From Natronosalvus vescus (GTDB lineage: Archaea; Halobacteriota; Halobacteria; Halobacteriales; Natrialbaceae), in contig NZ_CP099546.1 of the NCBI RefSeq assembly GCF_023973145.1, forward strand, positions 434,001 through 498,000: 64,000 nucleotides of DNA, read 5' to 3'. This document shows positions 56,825 to 64,000 of the stretch, one piece after another. The notes under the pieces were generated by a model. It saw only the letters and a program-made list of their open reading frames with translations, did not search any database and was not told the DNA's origin. Both the position numbers and the translations under genes were made by a program. Position 1 is the first letter of the stretch; every line of letters starts with the position of its first letter.

Positions 56825-58804
56825 GTGAGCACGCGAACGAGTGCACTCGACGCGGTCGTCTTCGGCGTCGACATTCAAAGCGGCGACGTCCGCGGCGATG
56901 CCCCTTCCTATGCACTGGTCGTCTACGACGGCGACGAGGAGAACCTCGAGCGGGACGTGGTCTCCCATCGAAAACTCAGACGGTTGATCGCCGACGAGGA
57001 ACCGGCGATCGTCGCGACCGACAACATGTACGAACTCGCCGCCGACAAGGATCAGTTGATCCACTTTCTGGGGTCGCTCCCGACTGGCACGAAACTCGTC
57101 CAGGTGACCGGCGACGAGCGTCCCGAATCGCTCTCACGTGTCGCCAAACGCCACGGCATTCCCTACGCCAAAGAGCCGATGAAGGAAGCGGAGGCGGCCG
57201 CCAGGCTGGCCGCCCACAACGTCGGCTACGAGGTCTCGGCGTTCACGAACACGACCGAGGTCAAAGTGTCCCGAGGGCGCTCGACCGGCAAGGGCGGCTG
57301 GAGCGCCGACCGCTTCACCCGACGTATCCACGGCTCGGTCAAACGCCGCGCCCGAGAGGTCGAAAACTCCCTCGAGGAGGCCGATCTCGACTTCGAACGC
57401 GAGGTCAGGGAGGCCTACGGCGGGTTCGCCAACGCGGTGTTCACCGTCGAGGGACGGCCCGCGGAGATTCCCGTGTCGACCGAACGATCCGGTGACGTTC
57501 GGATCGAGATCGAACGCGAACGCCGCGACGGGATCGAGTTCCGCCCGCTCGCGAAGCGTCGCGATCACGTCGTCGTCGGCGTCGACCCCGGTACGACCAC
57601 CGCCGTCGCCATCGTCAGCCTCGAGGGGGAGGTACTCGACGTCTGGAGTTCGCGCACGAACACCACCGCGGAGGTCATCGAGTGGATCGTCGAGCGCGGT
57701 CGGCCGATCATCGTGGCCGCGGACGTGACGCCAATGCCCGAAACTGTCGAAAAGATCCGTCGGAGTTTCGATGCGGCGGGGTGGACGCCCGATCGGGATC
57801 TGCCGATCGACGAGAAACAACACCGCACGCGGGACGACCCCTACGACGACGACCACCAGCGGGATTCGATGGCTGCGGCCCTCTACGCGGTCGACGATCA
57901 CGCCGATCAGTTCGACCGAATCGACCGAAAGCTCCCGCCCGGGATCGATCGCGGGCCGGTCATCGCACGGGTGGTTGCCGGCGGTGAAACCGTCGAAACC
58001 GTTCTCGAGGATCTCAGCGAGGACGACGACCCGGACGAGGAGGACCCCGAGCACCAGCCCCGAGAGCTTACCCCTGAGGAGCGCCGAATCCGAGATCTCG
58101 AGCGCCAGGTCGAGCGCCTGGAGGGCCACGTCGACACCCTCGAGGGTCGCATCGACGACCGCGACGAACAGATCGAAGACCTCGAGGCCGAACTGGCGGT
58201 CACGCGTCGAGAAGAGCGCCGCAAAATTCGGAAGGAACGCGAGGTGTCACGGCTCGAGCGAAAAGCCGACCGTCTCGAGACTGAACGCGACGACGCTCGA
58301 GAAGAAGTCGAGGCGTTAAAACGGAAGGTCGAGCGGATGAAAGCGTTGTGGAAACTCGATCACTCGAACTTCGCTGACGTCTCCGAAAAACAGGCCGGGT
58401 TGGTGCCAGTGAAGGTGGTCGAGAAGTTCACCAAGGGGGCGATTCGGGAGGCCAACGACGCCTACGGCATCGCGGCGGGCGACGTGGTCTACGTGCGCGA
58501 TGCGAGCGGCGCTGGTCGCTCGACTGCGGAGCTCCTGGCGAACTTCGAACCGCGCGTCATTCTGAAAGACGGCGGTCTCTCCGACATCGCGGAGGCGATT
58601 CTGTTCGACCTCGAGATACCGATCGGCCCCGCGGACGACGTGGCGATGCAGGAAGTCGACGAACTCGCGGTGGCTCGCGACGCCGACGTCGAGGACGTCA
58701 TCGCCGACTGGCACGAGCGGGCACTCGAGCGCGAGCGCGACCAAAAGGCACAGCTCGTCGATCAGCTCATAAGCGAGCACCGGGCCGGCGACAACGAGGT
58801 TTGA
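56825..58804 (+). CDS. DUF460 protein with RNase H-like fold and coiled coil
   Basis: The product is 659 residues from a GTG at 56825. An RNase H-like core lies near residues 240-370 with HVVVGVDPGTTTAVAIVSLE and an Asp-rich IIVAADVTPMPETVEKIRRS. A long coiled-coil of ~150 residues (ERRIRDLERQVERLEGHVDT to ALKRKVERMKALWKLD) follows. The C-terminal domain (LVPVKVVEKFTKGAIREAND) completes the archaeal DUF460 pattern. Function is unknown; the fold suggests nucleic-acid binding or cleavage. The TATA box 25-30 bases upstream supports the GTG start. Confidence 0.9.
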   Translation: MSTRTSALDAVVFGVDIQSGDVRGDAPSYALVVYDGDEENLERDVVSHRKLRRLIADEEPAIVATDNMYELAADKDQLIHFLGSLPTGTKLVQVTGDERPESLSRVAKRHGIPYAKEPMKEAEAAARLAAHNVGYEVSAFTNTTEVKVSRGRSTGKGGWSADRFTRRIHGSVKRRAREVENSLEEADLDFEREVREAYGGFANAVFTVEGRPAEIPVSTERSGDVRIEIERERRDGIEFRPLAKRRDHVVVGVDPGTTTAVAIVSLEGEVLDVWSSRTNTTAEVIEWIVERGRPIIVAADVTPMPETVEKIRRSFDAAGWTPDRDLPIDEKQHRTRDDPYDDDHQRDSMAAALYAVDDHADQFDRIDRKLPPGIDRGPVIARVVAGGETVETVLEDLSEDDDPDEEDPEHQPRELTPEERRIRDLERQVERLEGHVDTLEGRIDDRDEQIEDLEAELAVTRREERRKIRKEREVSRLERKADRLETERDDAREEVEALKRKVERMKALWKLDHSNFADVSEKQAGLVPVKVVEKFTKGAIREANDAYGIAAGDVVYVRDASGAGRSTAELLANFEPRVILKDGGLSDIAEAILFDLEIPIGPADDVAMQEVDELAVARDADVEDVIADWHERALERERDQKAQLVDQLISEHRAGDNEV

Positions 58805-58850
58805 GTGATCCGACCGCCGCCGGTCGTCCCTCGAGGTGGTCTCACACAGG

Positions 58851-59030
58851 TTAGGCCATTCCCCAGGACGAGAGCATGCCCGTCACGATCGATTTAATGA
58901 GGAGGCCGACACCGGCGAGCATGAGTGCGATGCCGACGGCGATCAGGATGTTTTGCGATCCGATCAGGGCGATGCCGCCACCGACGAGCAGGATGCCGAG
59001 GATGCCGAGCGGACTGAGGTTGTTGCGCAT
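58851..59030 (-). CDS. Small membrane protein, DUF7470-like
   Basis: The product is 59 residues, MRNNLSPLGILGILLVGGGI, made of two hydrophobic stretches (GILGILLVGGGIALIGSQNI and LIAVGIALMLAGVGLLIKSI) with a short C-terminal tail. The frame is short but starts with ATG at 59030, ends at a TAA at 58851, and its repeated glycine pattern is typical of the haloarchaeal DUF7470 family. Function unknown. It converges with the DUF460 gene. Confidence 0.75.
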   Translation of the reverse strand: MRNNLSPLGILGILLVGGGIALIGSQNILIAVGIALMLAGVGLLIKSIVTGMLSSWGMA

Positions 59031-59087
59031 ATCCGTGCTGATCAGCCGATCATCTTAATGACGATGGTTTCGCTGCCGCTCGAGAGG

Positions 59088-59159
59088 GCGTGAGACGGGT
59101 CGTGGTCAAAAGCGTGAGATGAATCGTGGTCGAAAGCGTGAGACGGATTGCGGTCGATA
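59088..59159. repeat. 24-bp tandem repeat, three units
   Basis: Units at 59088-59111, 59112-59135 and 59136-59159 each begin gcgtgaga and share the pattern tcg(t/c)ggtc(a/g)a. The copies differ at a few bases each. The tract lies in the gap between two minus-strand genes, about 60 bases upstream of the small membrane protein start at 59030 and about 105 bases beyond the stop of the DSD-repeat gene. Confidence 0.7.
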
Positions 59160-59263
59160 AACCGAGGACGGAATCAGAATGTAGTCCCCTTTCAGGCGTC
59201 GACTGACGAGTGAAATCGGATGACTGACATCGATTCACTCATCTGTTCAGGCTTGGAACGCCA

Positions 59264-60151
59264 CTAGCCGGAGTCGTCGGCCTCGTCACTATCGCTGTCG
59301 TCGCTGTCGTCGGCATCCGAGTCGTCGGAGTCGTCATCGTCGAAGTCGTCGTCATCGTCCGTCGACTCGAGTTCGAAGAGGACGAGCTCGTCTTCGCCAT
59401 CGATTTCGATGGTCGTTTCGGCGTCTTCATAGCCGTCGGCGGAGACGCTCACGCTGTACTCGCTATCCTCGAGCGTGAACTGGACGACGCCGTTGTCGTC
59501 CGTGGTGCCCTCTTCGCTGTGTCCGAACAGTGCTGCGTCCTCCTCGATTTCGATGGTGGCGTCCTCGATGGGATCGCCGTTGTCGTCCTCGACGATCACG
59601 GTCAGTGTGGATTCGTCGTTGGAGTCGTCGGAGTCGTCGCTGTCGTCGCTGTCATCGCTGTCGTCGGAGTCGTCGCTGTCGTCGGAGTCGTCGCTGTCAT
59701 CGGAGTCGTCGCTGTCATCGCTGTCATCGCTGTCATCGGAGTCGTCGCTGTCATCGCTGTCATCGCTGTCGTCGCTATCGTCAGAGTCATCGGATTCATC
59801 CGAGTCGTCGTCAGGCTGCTCACCATCGTCGGCACCGTCGTCTGCGTCATCAGTCTCGTCGCCGTCATCTGCATCACCGCCGGCGTCGTCATCGACGTCT
59901 GATTCGTCGCCGCTGCTATCGTCGGTCGGCTCCGTTGACTCGCCGTCGTCGTTGTCGTCGTCTCCAGGTGACGATGCCCACGGCGGTAATTCGTCGCCGA
60001 TACTGCTACCGGCACCGGCGATTCCCGACCCACCGGCTGCGAGTACGAGCCCGGCGAGGAGAAACACGACGCCGACGGAGACCAGCAACAGCTGTACGCC
60101 GGTCTGTATCGATCGCGTCTCGGATTGTTGTTTGGTGTCGTGGTGAGACAT
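59264..60151 (-). CDS. Surface protein with Asp-Ser-Asp repeats
   Basis: The product is 295 residues. An N-terminal signal anchor (VQLLLVSVGVVFLLAGLVLA) is followed by an acidic linker. Next come ~21 tandem DDS-type repeats encoded between about 59615 and 59800. A ~70-residue beta domain (TLTVIVEDDNGDPIEDATIE to YEDAETTIEIDGEDELVLFE) of the carboxypeptidase-regulatory/PEGA-like type closes the folded part, and an acidic Asp/Ser tail ends the protein. It is most likely exposed outside the cytoplasmic membrane. The Asp-rich stretch could bind cations or act as an extended spacer. Function unknown. Confidence 0.82.
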   Translation of the reverse strand: MSHHDTKQQSETRSIQTGVQLLLVSVGVVFLLAGLVLAAGGSGIAGAGSSIGDELPPWASSPGDDDNDDGESTEPTDDSSGDESDVDDDAGGDADDGDETDDADDGADDGEQPDDDSDESDDSDDSDDSDDSDDSDDSDDSDDSDDSDDSDDSDDSDDSDDSDDSDDSDDSDDSDDSNDESTLTVIVEDDNGDPIEDATIEIEEDAALFGHSEEGTTDDNGVVQFTLEDSEYSVSVSADGYEDAETTIEIDGEDELVLFELESTDDDDDFDDDDSDDSDADDSDDSDSDEADDSG

Positions 60152-60381
60152 GGTTATGGGAGGTGTCGTCTCGTTTCAGTCGTAACCGACTGTCGCGCTC
60201 GGACGCTAGATCGGATGCTCGAGCCGGTCGCTGTCATCAGTAGAGTTACTACCGTCTGAGGGTTTCATTATACGGCTGATAAGGTCGTTTGTGAGGCAGA
60301 ATAGGGCTGTTTAGCCATCACTTAGGGGGACGGAGGTCAGCGGGAACCGTGCCCGTGTCCTCCTGGCTGGTGACGCAATGC

Positions 60382-62190
60382 TCACTCGACGGTCACGCTC
60401 TTGGCCAGGTTGCGGGGCTTGTCGATCGGCCGCTCGAGCAGGTCGGCAGCGTGGTAGGACACGAGCTGGAGCTGGACGTTCGCGAGCAGCCCCGCCCAGA
60501 CGGGGTGGGTGTCCGGTATCTCGAGGGTGGTCTCAGCCACGTCCGCGATCGGGTTGTCCGCGGAGCCAACGGCGATGATGGGTGCGCCACGACTCTGGGC
60601 TTCGATGGCGTTCGTCTTGGTCTTTCCGTCGGCGTTGCCCGTACAGATCGCGAAGATGGGCGACTCCTCGGTGACGAGCGCGAGCGGGCCGTGTTTGAGC
60701 TGTCCGGCCGCGAACCCTTCGGCGTGCTCGTAGGTGATCTCCTTGAACTTCAACGCGCCCTCGAGCGAGACGGGGTGGCCGAGTCCGCTTCCGATGAAGA
60801 AGTACGACTCGCTTCCGAGGTACTCGCGGGCGAGCTCCTCAGCGTGGGTCGACTCGAGGATCGTCTCGACGTGTGCTGGCAGGTCGGCCAGCGTCTCGAG
60901 CATCTCGGCCTGGTCGCCGGGCGGGCTCGCTTCCGGAACGTCCTCGGCCAGGCGCTGGGTGAGCAACGCGAGGGTGACCGCCTGGGAGGAGAACGTCTTC
61001 GTCGCGGCGACGCCAACCTCCGGTCCGGCGCGGATGTAGAGCGCATCGTCCGATTCGCGGGCGATGGTCGAGCCGACGACGTTGGTGACCGCGAGCGTAC
61101 GACCCCCGCGGTCGGCCCCTTTTCTGACGGCGTCGAGGGTGTCTGCGGTCTCGCCACTCTGGGTGACCGCGACGACCAGCGTGTTCTCGTCGACCGGCCC
61201 GGTGGCCGTCTCGTACTCACTCGCCCGGATGACGTCGGTTCGAACACCGGCCGACCGAAGCAGCTGGGAGCCGTACAGCGCGGCGTGATAGGAGGTGCCA
61301 CAGGCGACGAACTGGACGGTGTCCACGTCGGCGAACGTTCCCGGCGGGAACTCCTCGAGGGAAATCTCGCCGTCGTCGACGCGGCCGTCGATCGTGTTCG
61401 CGAGCGACGACGGCTGATTGTGGATCTCCTTGAGCATGTAGTGATCGTACTCGCCTTTTCCAGCGTCTTCGGGATCCCAGTCGACGGTCTCGACTGATCG
61501 CTCGACGGGCGTCCCCTCGGCGTCGGTGAGTCGGTAGGAGTCGGGCTCGAGGACGACGACGTCACCGTCTTCGAGGTAGATTACCTCGTCGGTGTGATCG
61601 AGGAACGCCGGCACGTCACTCGCCAGGTACCACTCGTCGGCACCCAGACCGAGGACGAGCGGCGACCCCTTTCGGACGGCGTACACCGCCTCTTCTCCGT
61701 CGACGATTGCAGCGATCGCGTAGCTGCCCTCGAGGGTATCGACGGCGCGTCGCACTGCGGTTTCGGTGTCGTCGGTCTCCGAGCGGTACTCGTCGATGAG
61801 GTGTGGAATGACCTCGGTGTCGGTATCGCTCTCGAACTCGTGACCGTTCTCCTGGAGTTCGGCCTTGAGCTCGTCGTAGTTCTCGATGACACCGTTGTGG
61901 ACGACGGCGACGTCACCCGCCGAGTCGGTGTGGGGATGGGCGTTCTCGTCCGTTGGCGGCCCGTGGGTACTCCATCGGGTATGCCCGATCCCCATGTTTC
62001 CGTGGGGTTCGTGATCGAGGGACGATTTGAGGTCGGAGACCTCGCCCGAACATTTGTGGACTTTTACGCCGGATCCGTTCTGGACGGCGATTCCGGCGGA
62101 GTCGTAGCCACGGTACTCGAGGCTCTCGAGCGATGAGAGCAGCGTTTCCGTCGCGTTGCCGCGACCGATGCGGGCGACGATCCCACACAT
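60382..62190 (-). CDS. glmS: Glutamine-fructose-6-phosphate aminotransferase (isomerizing)
   Basis: The product is 602 residues. The N-terminal Ntn glutaminase domain begins MCGIVARIGRGNATETLLSS with catalytic Cys2 and contains GIGHTRWSTHGPPTDENAHP. Two SIS domains follow (e.g. VQFVACGTSYHAALYGSQLL and SYFFIGSGLGHPVSLEGALK), and the C-terminus is KPRNLAKSVTVE, as in the family. It makes glucosamine-6-phosphate for UDP-GlcNAc and N-glycans. The Met at 62190 leaves the required Cys in position 2; a 13-codon upstream extension would hide it. Confidence 0.96.
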   Translation of the reverse strand: MCGIVARIGRGNATETLLSSLESLEYRGYDSAGIAVQNGSGVKVHKCSGEVSDLKSSLDHEPHGNMGIGHTRWSTHGPPTDENAHPHTDSAGDVAVVHNGVIENYDELKAELQENGHEFESDTDTEVIPHLIDEYRSETDDTETAVRRAVDTLEGSYAIAAIVDGEEAVYAVRKGSPLVLGLGADEWYLASDVPAFLDHTDEVIYLEDGDVVVLEPDSYRLTDAEGTPVERSVETVDWDPEDAGKGEYDHYMLKEIHNQPSSLANTIDGRVDDGEISLEEFPPGTFADVDTVQFVACGTSYHAALYGSQLLRSAGVRTDVIRASEYETATGPVDENTLVVAVTQSGETADTLDAVRKGADRGGRTLAVTNVVGSTIARESDDALYIRAGPEVGVAATKTFSSQAVTLALLTQRLAEDVPEASPPGDQAEMLETLADLPAHVETILESTHAEELAREYLGSESYFFIGSGLGHPVSLEGALKFKEITYEHAEGFAAGQLKHGPLALVTEESPIFAICTGNADGKTKTNAIEAQSRGAPIIAVGSADNPIADVAETTLEIPDTHPVWAGLLANVQLQLVSYHAADLLERPIDKPRNLAKSVTVE

Positions 62191-62995
62191 CAGTGGGTCA
62201 CCTCCACGCGGGCGGACGCGACATCCCATGACGTTACACCAGAGAGACGACTCGCGGCTGGGTTGGCCACGGGGCTCGTGGGCGCAGTCGGTGCGAATCG
62301 ATTCGACACAGCGGTCTGGGTTTCGGTGCTGGAGTGTGTCATGGTTGGCTACTACCCATCCATCTTGCCCGGTATCGGGCGGTTGGGTATCTATTCATGC
62401 CAACACGGACAGCACCCTTTACTATAAGACGGATAAGGATCTGCCACTCTGTTTTATACCGTCGTTAGCACCTCAGTGGCCCGATTACCGGCGTCTTCGT
62501 ATCCGGTGTAGCAGCTATCAGGTGTTCCGAGGCGTGATCACTCGACAGACGCATCGTTTCTATTCAGGAATAGTTGCAGTGAGCACGACGGTCGGTATTT
62601 CCGACCGAAACTGGCAGTTTCTGGATCGCTGTGCATGCAGGAGGTGATCGTCGGCGACCTTGCACGATGCGGTGTGTCGATTCCGCTCGGATCTGGGAGT
62701 CGAGTCGAGATGGTTGCGCCCAACCAGTACTGGGTGTACCGAGGGGGTGTTGCTGGCGATGGACGGGTGGTGTCGACCCTGGTGGGACGACGTCGGTCAC
62801 GACTGTGTATCGTAACCGCGATCATCTCGACGACACTGTTGTCTGTAGCTGGTGGCTCTCCGGGTCGATTTCAGCCTCACCCGGCACGCGACGGTGGGCG
62901 CTCGAACGGATCTGGCCCTGTGGTGGCGAGGTCGACGCACACCAGCTCGCTCGAGTCAGTCAGCGCTCGGATCCTGACTCTGCGCTTTGGTGTAT

Positions 62996-63079
62996 TATAG
63001 TAGCCACTGAACGTCACTGCACACCCGATCGCAAGACGTGTCTGCGATGGGTGGATAAATCGCTTCAGGTGGTACTATA
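62996..63079. repeat. MITE-like palindromic element, copy 2 (decayed)
   Basis: The sequence begins tatagtagccactgaacgtc and ends ttcaggtggtactata. It aligns along its whole length with the reverse complement of the element at 13842-13923, including the shared internal cccgatcgcaagacg. The terminal repeats carry mismatches. It has no coding capacity and lies in the gene-poor tract after glmS. Confidence 0.75.
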
Positions 63080-63269
63080 GCGGTAGCTCTCCGCTGTTTG
63101 TTGTGTTAACGACAGTCTTCGCGGCTGACCGTACTCTGTACGGTCGTAGCTGGTCTCCGATGCCAAACCGTGTTCGGACGCGCCGGCACGAACGTCTACT
63201 CGAGGGATCGAGTACGCAAAAAATAGGGGTCGGTGGTGGTGGAAGTGGTCGTAGCGTGTCACACGGTCT

Positions 63270-63330
63270 GTTGTAGTCGTTTACCGGTGGTTGCCGACAC
63301 TACTGGCAAGCATCGGTAAACCGGTACAAC
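63270..63330. repeat. Inverted repeat near the membrane-anchored HTH gene
   Basis: Arms gttgtagtcgtttaccg (63270-63286) and cggtaaaccggtacaac (63314-63330) pair over 17 bp with about three mismatches; the inner 8 bp are perfect. The loop is 27 bases. It lies 160 bases beyond the stop of the HTH gene and could be a terminator, an operator or a remnant mobile-element end. Confidence 0.5.
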
Positions 63331-63490
63331 GACCCGTATCAAGGGTCGGTGGTGTGACAGGGGTGGTGTGTCGAGACTGTCGTTCCCCTGGGGACTGAAG
63401 ATGGGAGGACACCTCGACGCTCGAGGTGGCCCCCGTGACGGTGGATGGTGAGTGTGGGTTGGTGCGATGTACCCACGGTGTCAACGTGGC

Positions 63491-64000
63491 CTACGGGAGC
63501 GGCTTCTCGACGTTGAGTGGTGTGTCGTCTGTCGGCTGATCCGCGAGCGAGATGACGTTCTCCCGTCCTGCGGACATTTTGTCGATCATCCCATCTTCGT
63601 GCATCTGCGAGACGATCCGGCTCACTTTCGATTTCGACCAACCGGTCTCGGTGGTGATCTGGTTTTGCCGGATCTGGCCCTCGTTCTCGACGAGGAGCCT
63701 GATTACTTCCCCTTCGTCGCTCAGGAGCTTCGACGGTGTCGAAGCCGAGACGACGTGCTGAAACGAGTGATTGGTACTGATCTGGTGGTCGTCGGGGTCG
63801 TCATCCGATCCCGTCGAAAACGACACCGGAACGGAGATGTCGAGATCGAATCGGGACAGGACGTGCGCGAGACGAATGCCGACGAGGCCGCCGATCAGCA
63901 GGGACAACACCGTAACCAGGACGACATCCCAGACCGATGCGACGGGGCTCGCGAGGAGCCATTGCATCGCTCCGTCCGATCCCAGCGGCTCGAGGAGCCA
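63491..64000 (-). CDS. Membrane-anchored HTH transcription regulator, N-terminus possibly cut off by the window edge
   Basis: The open frame runs to base 64000. From the first internal Met (63967) it reads MQWLLASPVASVWDVVLVTV, with a TM segment VWDVVLVTVLSLLIGGLVGI and then a polar linker. A C-terminal winged helix of the DUF7343/MarR-like type (KLLSDEGEVIRLLVENEGQI, QITTETGWSKSKVSRIVSQM, a wing MSAGRENVISLADQ) follows. Haloarchaeal proteins with this domain order often carry an extracellular sensor domain before the TM segment, so the gene probably continues beyond the edge. The upstream in-frame WLLEPLGSDGA supports this. Confidence 0.78.
   Translation of the reverse strand, partial: WLLEPLGSDGAMQWLLASPVASVWDVVLVTVLSLLIGGLVGIRLAHVLSRFDLDISVPVSFSTGSDDDPDDHQISTNHSFQHVVSASTPSKLLSDEGEVIRLLVENEGQIRQNQITTETGWSKSKVSRIVSQMHEDGMIDKMSAGRENVISLADQPTDDTPLNVEKPLP

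Larger units (their letters stand above)
62191..63490. other. Gene-poor tract of ~1.3 kb
   Basis: No frame with coding character is seen between glmS and the HTH gene. The longest open frames (e.g. 62635-63000) are Arg/Gly/Ser-rich and carry no motif. It holds the second MITE-like copy (62996-63079), an inverted repeat (63270-63330) and the glmS promoter at the left. Its base composition is mixed, with AT-rich patches near 62410-62460. Confidence 0.6.

Noticed and set aside
59600-59800. CRISPR-like repetitive pattern
   Set aside because: Repeats are 6-9 bp codon units without spacers and lie inside a coding frame.
59519-59902. A Val/Ile-rich plus-strand frame in the DSD-repeat region
   Set aside because: It is the complement of the repeated Asp/Ser codons on the minus strand; the repeat pattern is a coding artefact.
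62635-63000. A possible 121-residue plus-strand gene
   Set aside because: No motif, Arg/Ser-rich and it runs straight into the MITE-like element; composition does not match the coding genes.
1-64000. rRNA genes, SRP RNA or RNase P RNA
   Set aside because: No conserved core of these RNAs was recognised on either strand in my reading.

Overview
The window is a piece of haloarchaeal (class Halobacteria) chromosome. The evidence is high GC, strongly acidic proteins, twin-arginine lipoproteins with haloarchaeal lipoboxes, a PGF-CTERM-like anchor, A-type ATPase subunit D, aRF1, TrmY, CofE, MptD, RNase Z, an RFC-type clamp-loader subunit and many families restricted to haloarchaea. Family content suggests a Natrialbales-like genome (Natrinema/Haloterrigena group), but that placement is inference. 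There is no rRNA, CRISPR array, provirus or intact insertion sequence. Most of the window is ordinary core and accessory chromosome.

Layout. 1-5500: truncated sensor histidine kinase, small membrane and unknown proteins, two broken genes, tRNA-Phe, a DUF7344-type wHTH gene. 5500-14200: tRNA-Val, DUF192, an ABC exporter, creatininase/ArfB-like hydrolase, MptD, a PGF-CTERM surface protein, a MITE-like repeat, a cold-shock protein. 14600-23400: VUT/YhhQ transporter, M29 aminopeptidase, DUF309, dUTPase, NodB-like deacetylase, DUF457, CopD-like protein, DUF7118, hisI, CBS protein. 23500-33500: S9 peptidase, EamA exporter, EngB, lipoprotein, GNAT, 2-hydroxyacid dehydrogenase, a Nudix/eIF2B-like fusion, then overlapping cofE and an F420-dependent LLM reductase gene. 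33600-41000: second cold-shock gene, the moxR-DUF58-transglutaminase operon, trmY, a P-loop kinase, tRNA-Pro. 41000-50300: LVIVD-type secreted protein, DUF2071, a secreted M23 peptidase, prf1, an HTH regulator, a split MgtE transporter pair, DUF6276, atpD. 50400-64000: thioesterase, RFC subunit, DUF7282 surface protein, rnz, an HTTM-DCC pair, DUF460, a DSD-repeat surface protein, glmS, a gene-poor tract, and a membrane-anchored HTH gene that reaches the right edge.

Functional themes. One is F420/pterin cofactor chemistry: ArfB-like, MptD, CofE and an LLM reductase. Another is tRNA and translation: three tRNAs, TrmY, RNase Z and aRF1. A third is the cell surface: Tat lipoproteins, PGF-CTERM, DUF7282, the DSD protein, the M23 peptidase and the transglutaminase operon.

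The most striking unexplained structure is at the tRNA genes. All three (Phe, Val, Pro) are followed on the 3' side by chains of alternating sense and inverted copies of their own T-arm/acceptor sequence. Successive copies are separated by imperfect hairpins, and the genuine tRNA 3' end is the terminal unit of the chain. Other second-look items are two copies of a palindromic MITE-like element, two operator-like palindromes 21 bp apart between the Nudix/eIF2B-like gene and cofE, a perfect 18-bp palindrome directly upstream of the TATA box of the M23 peptidase gene, and the HTTM-DCC gene pair.
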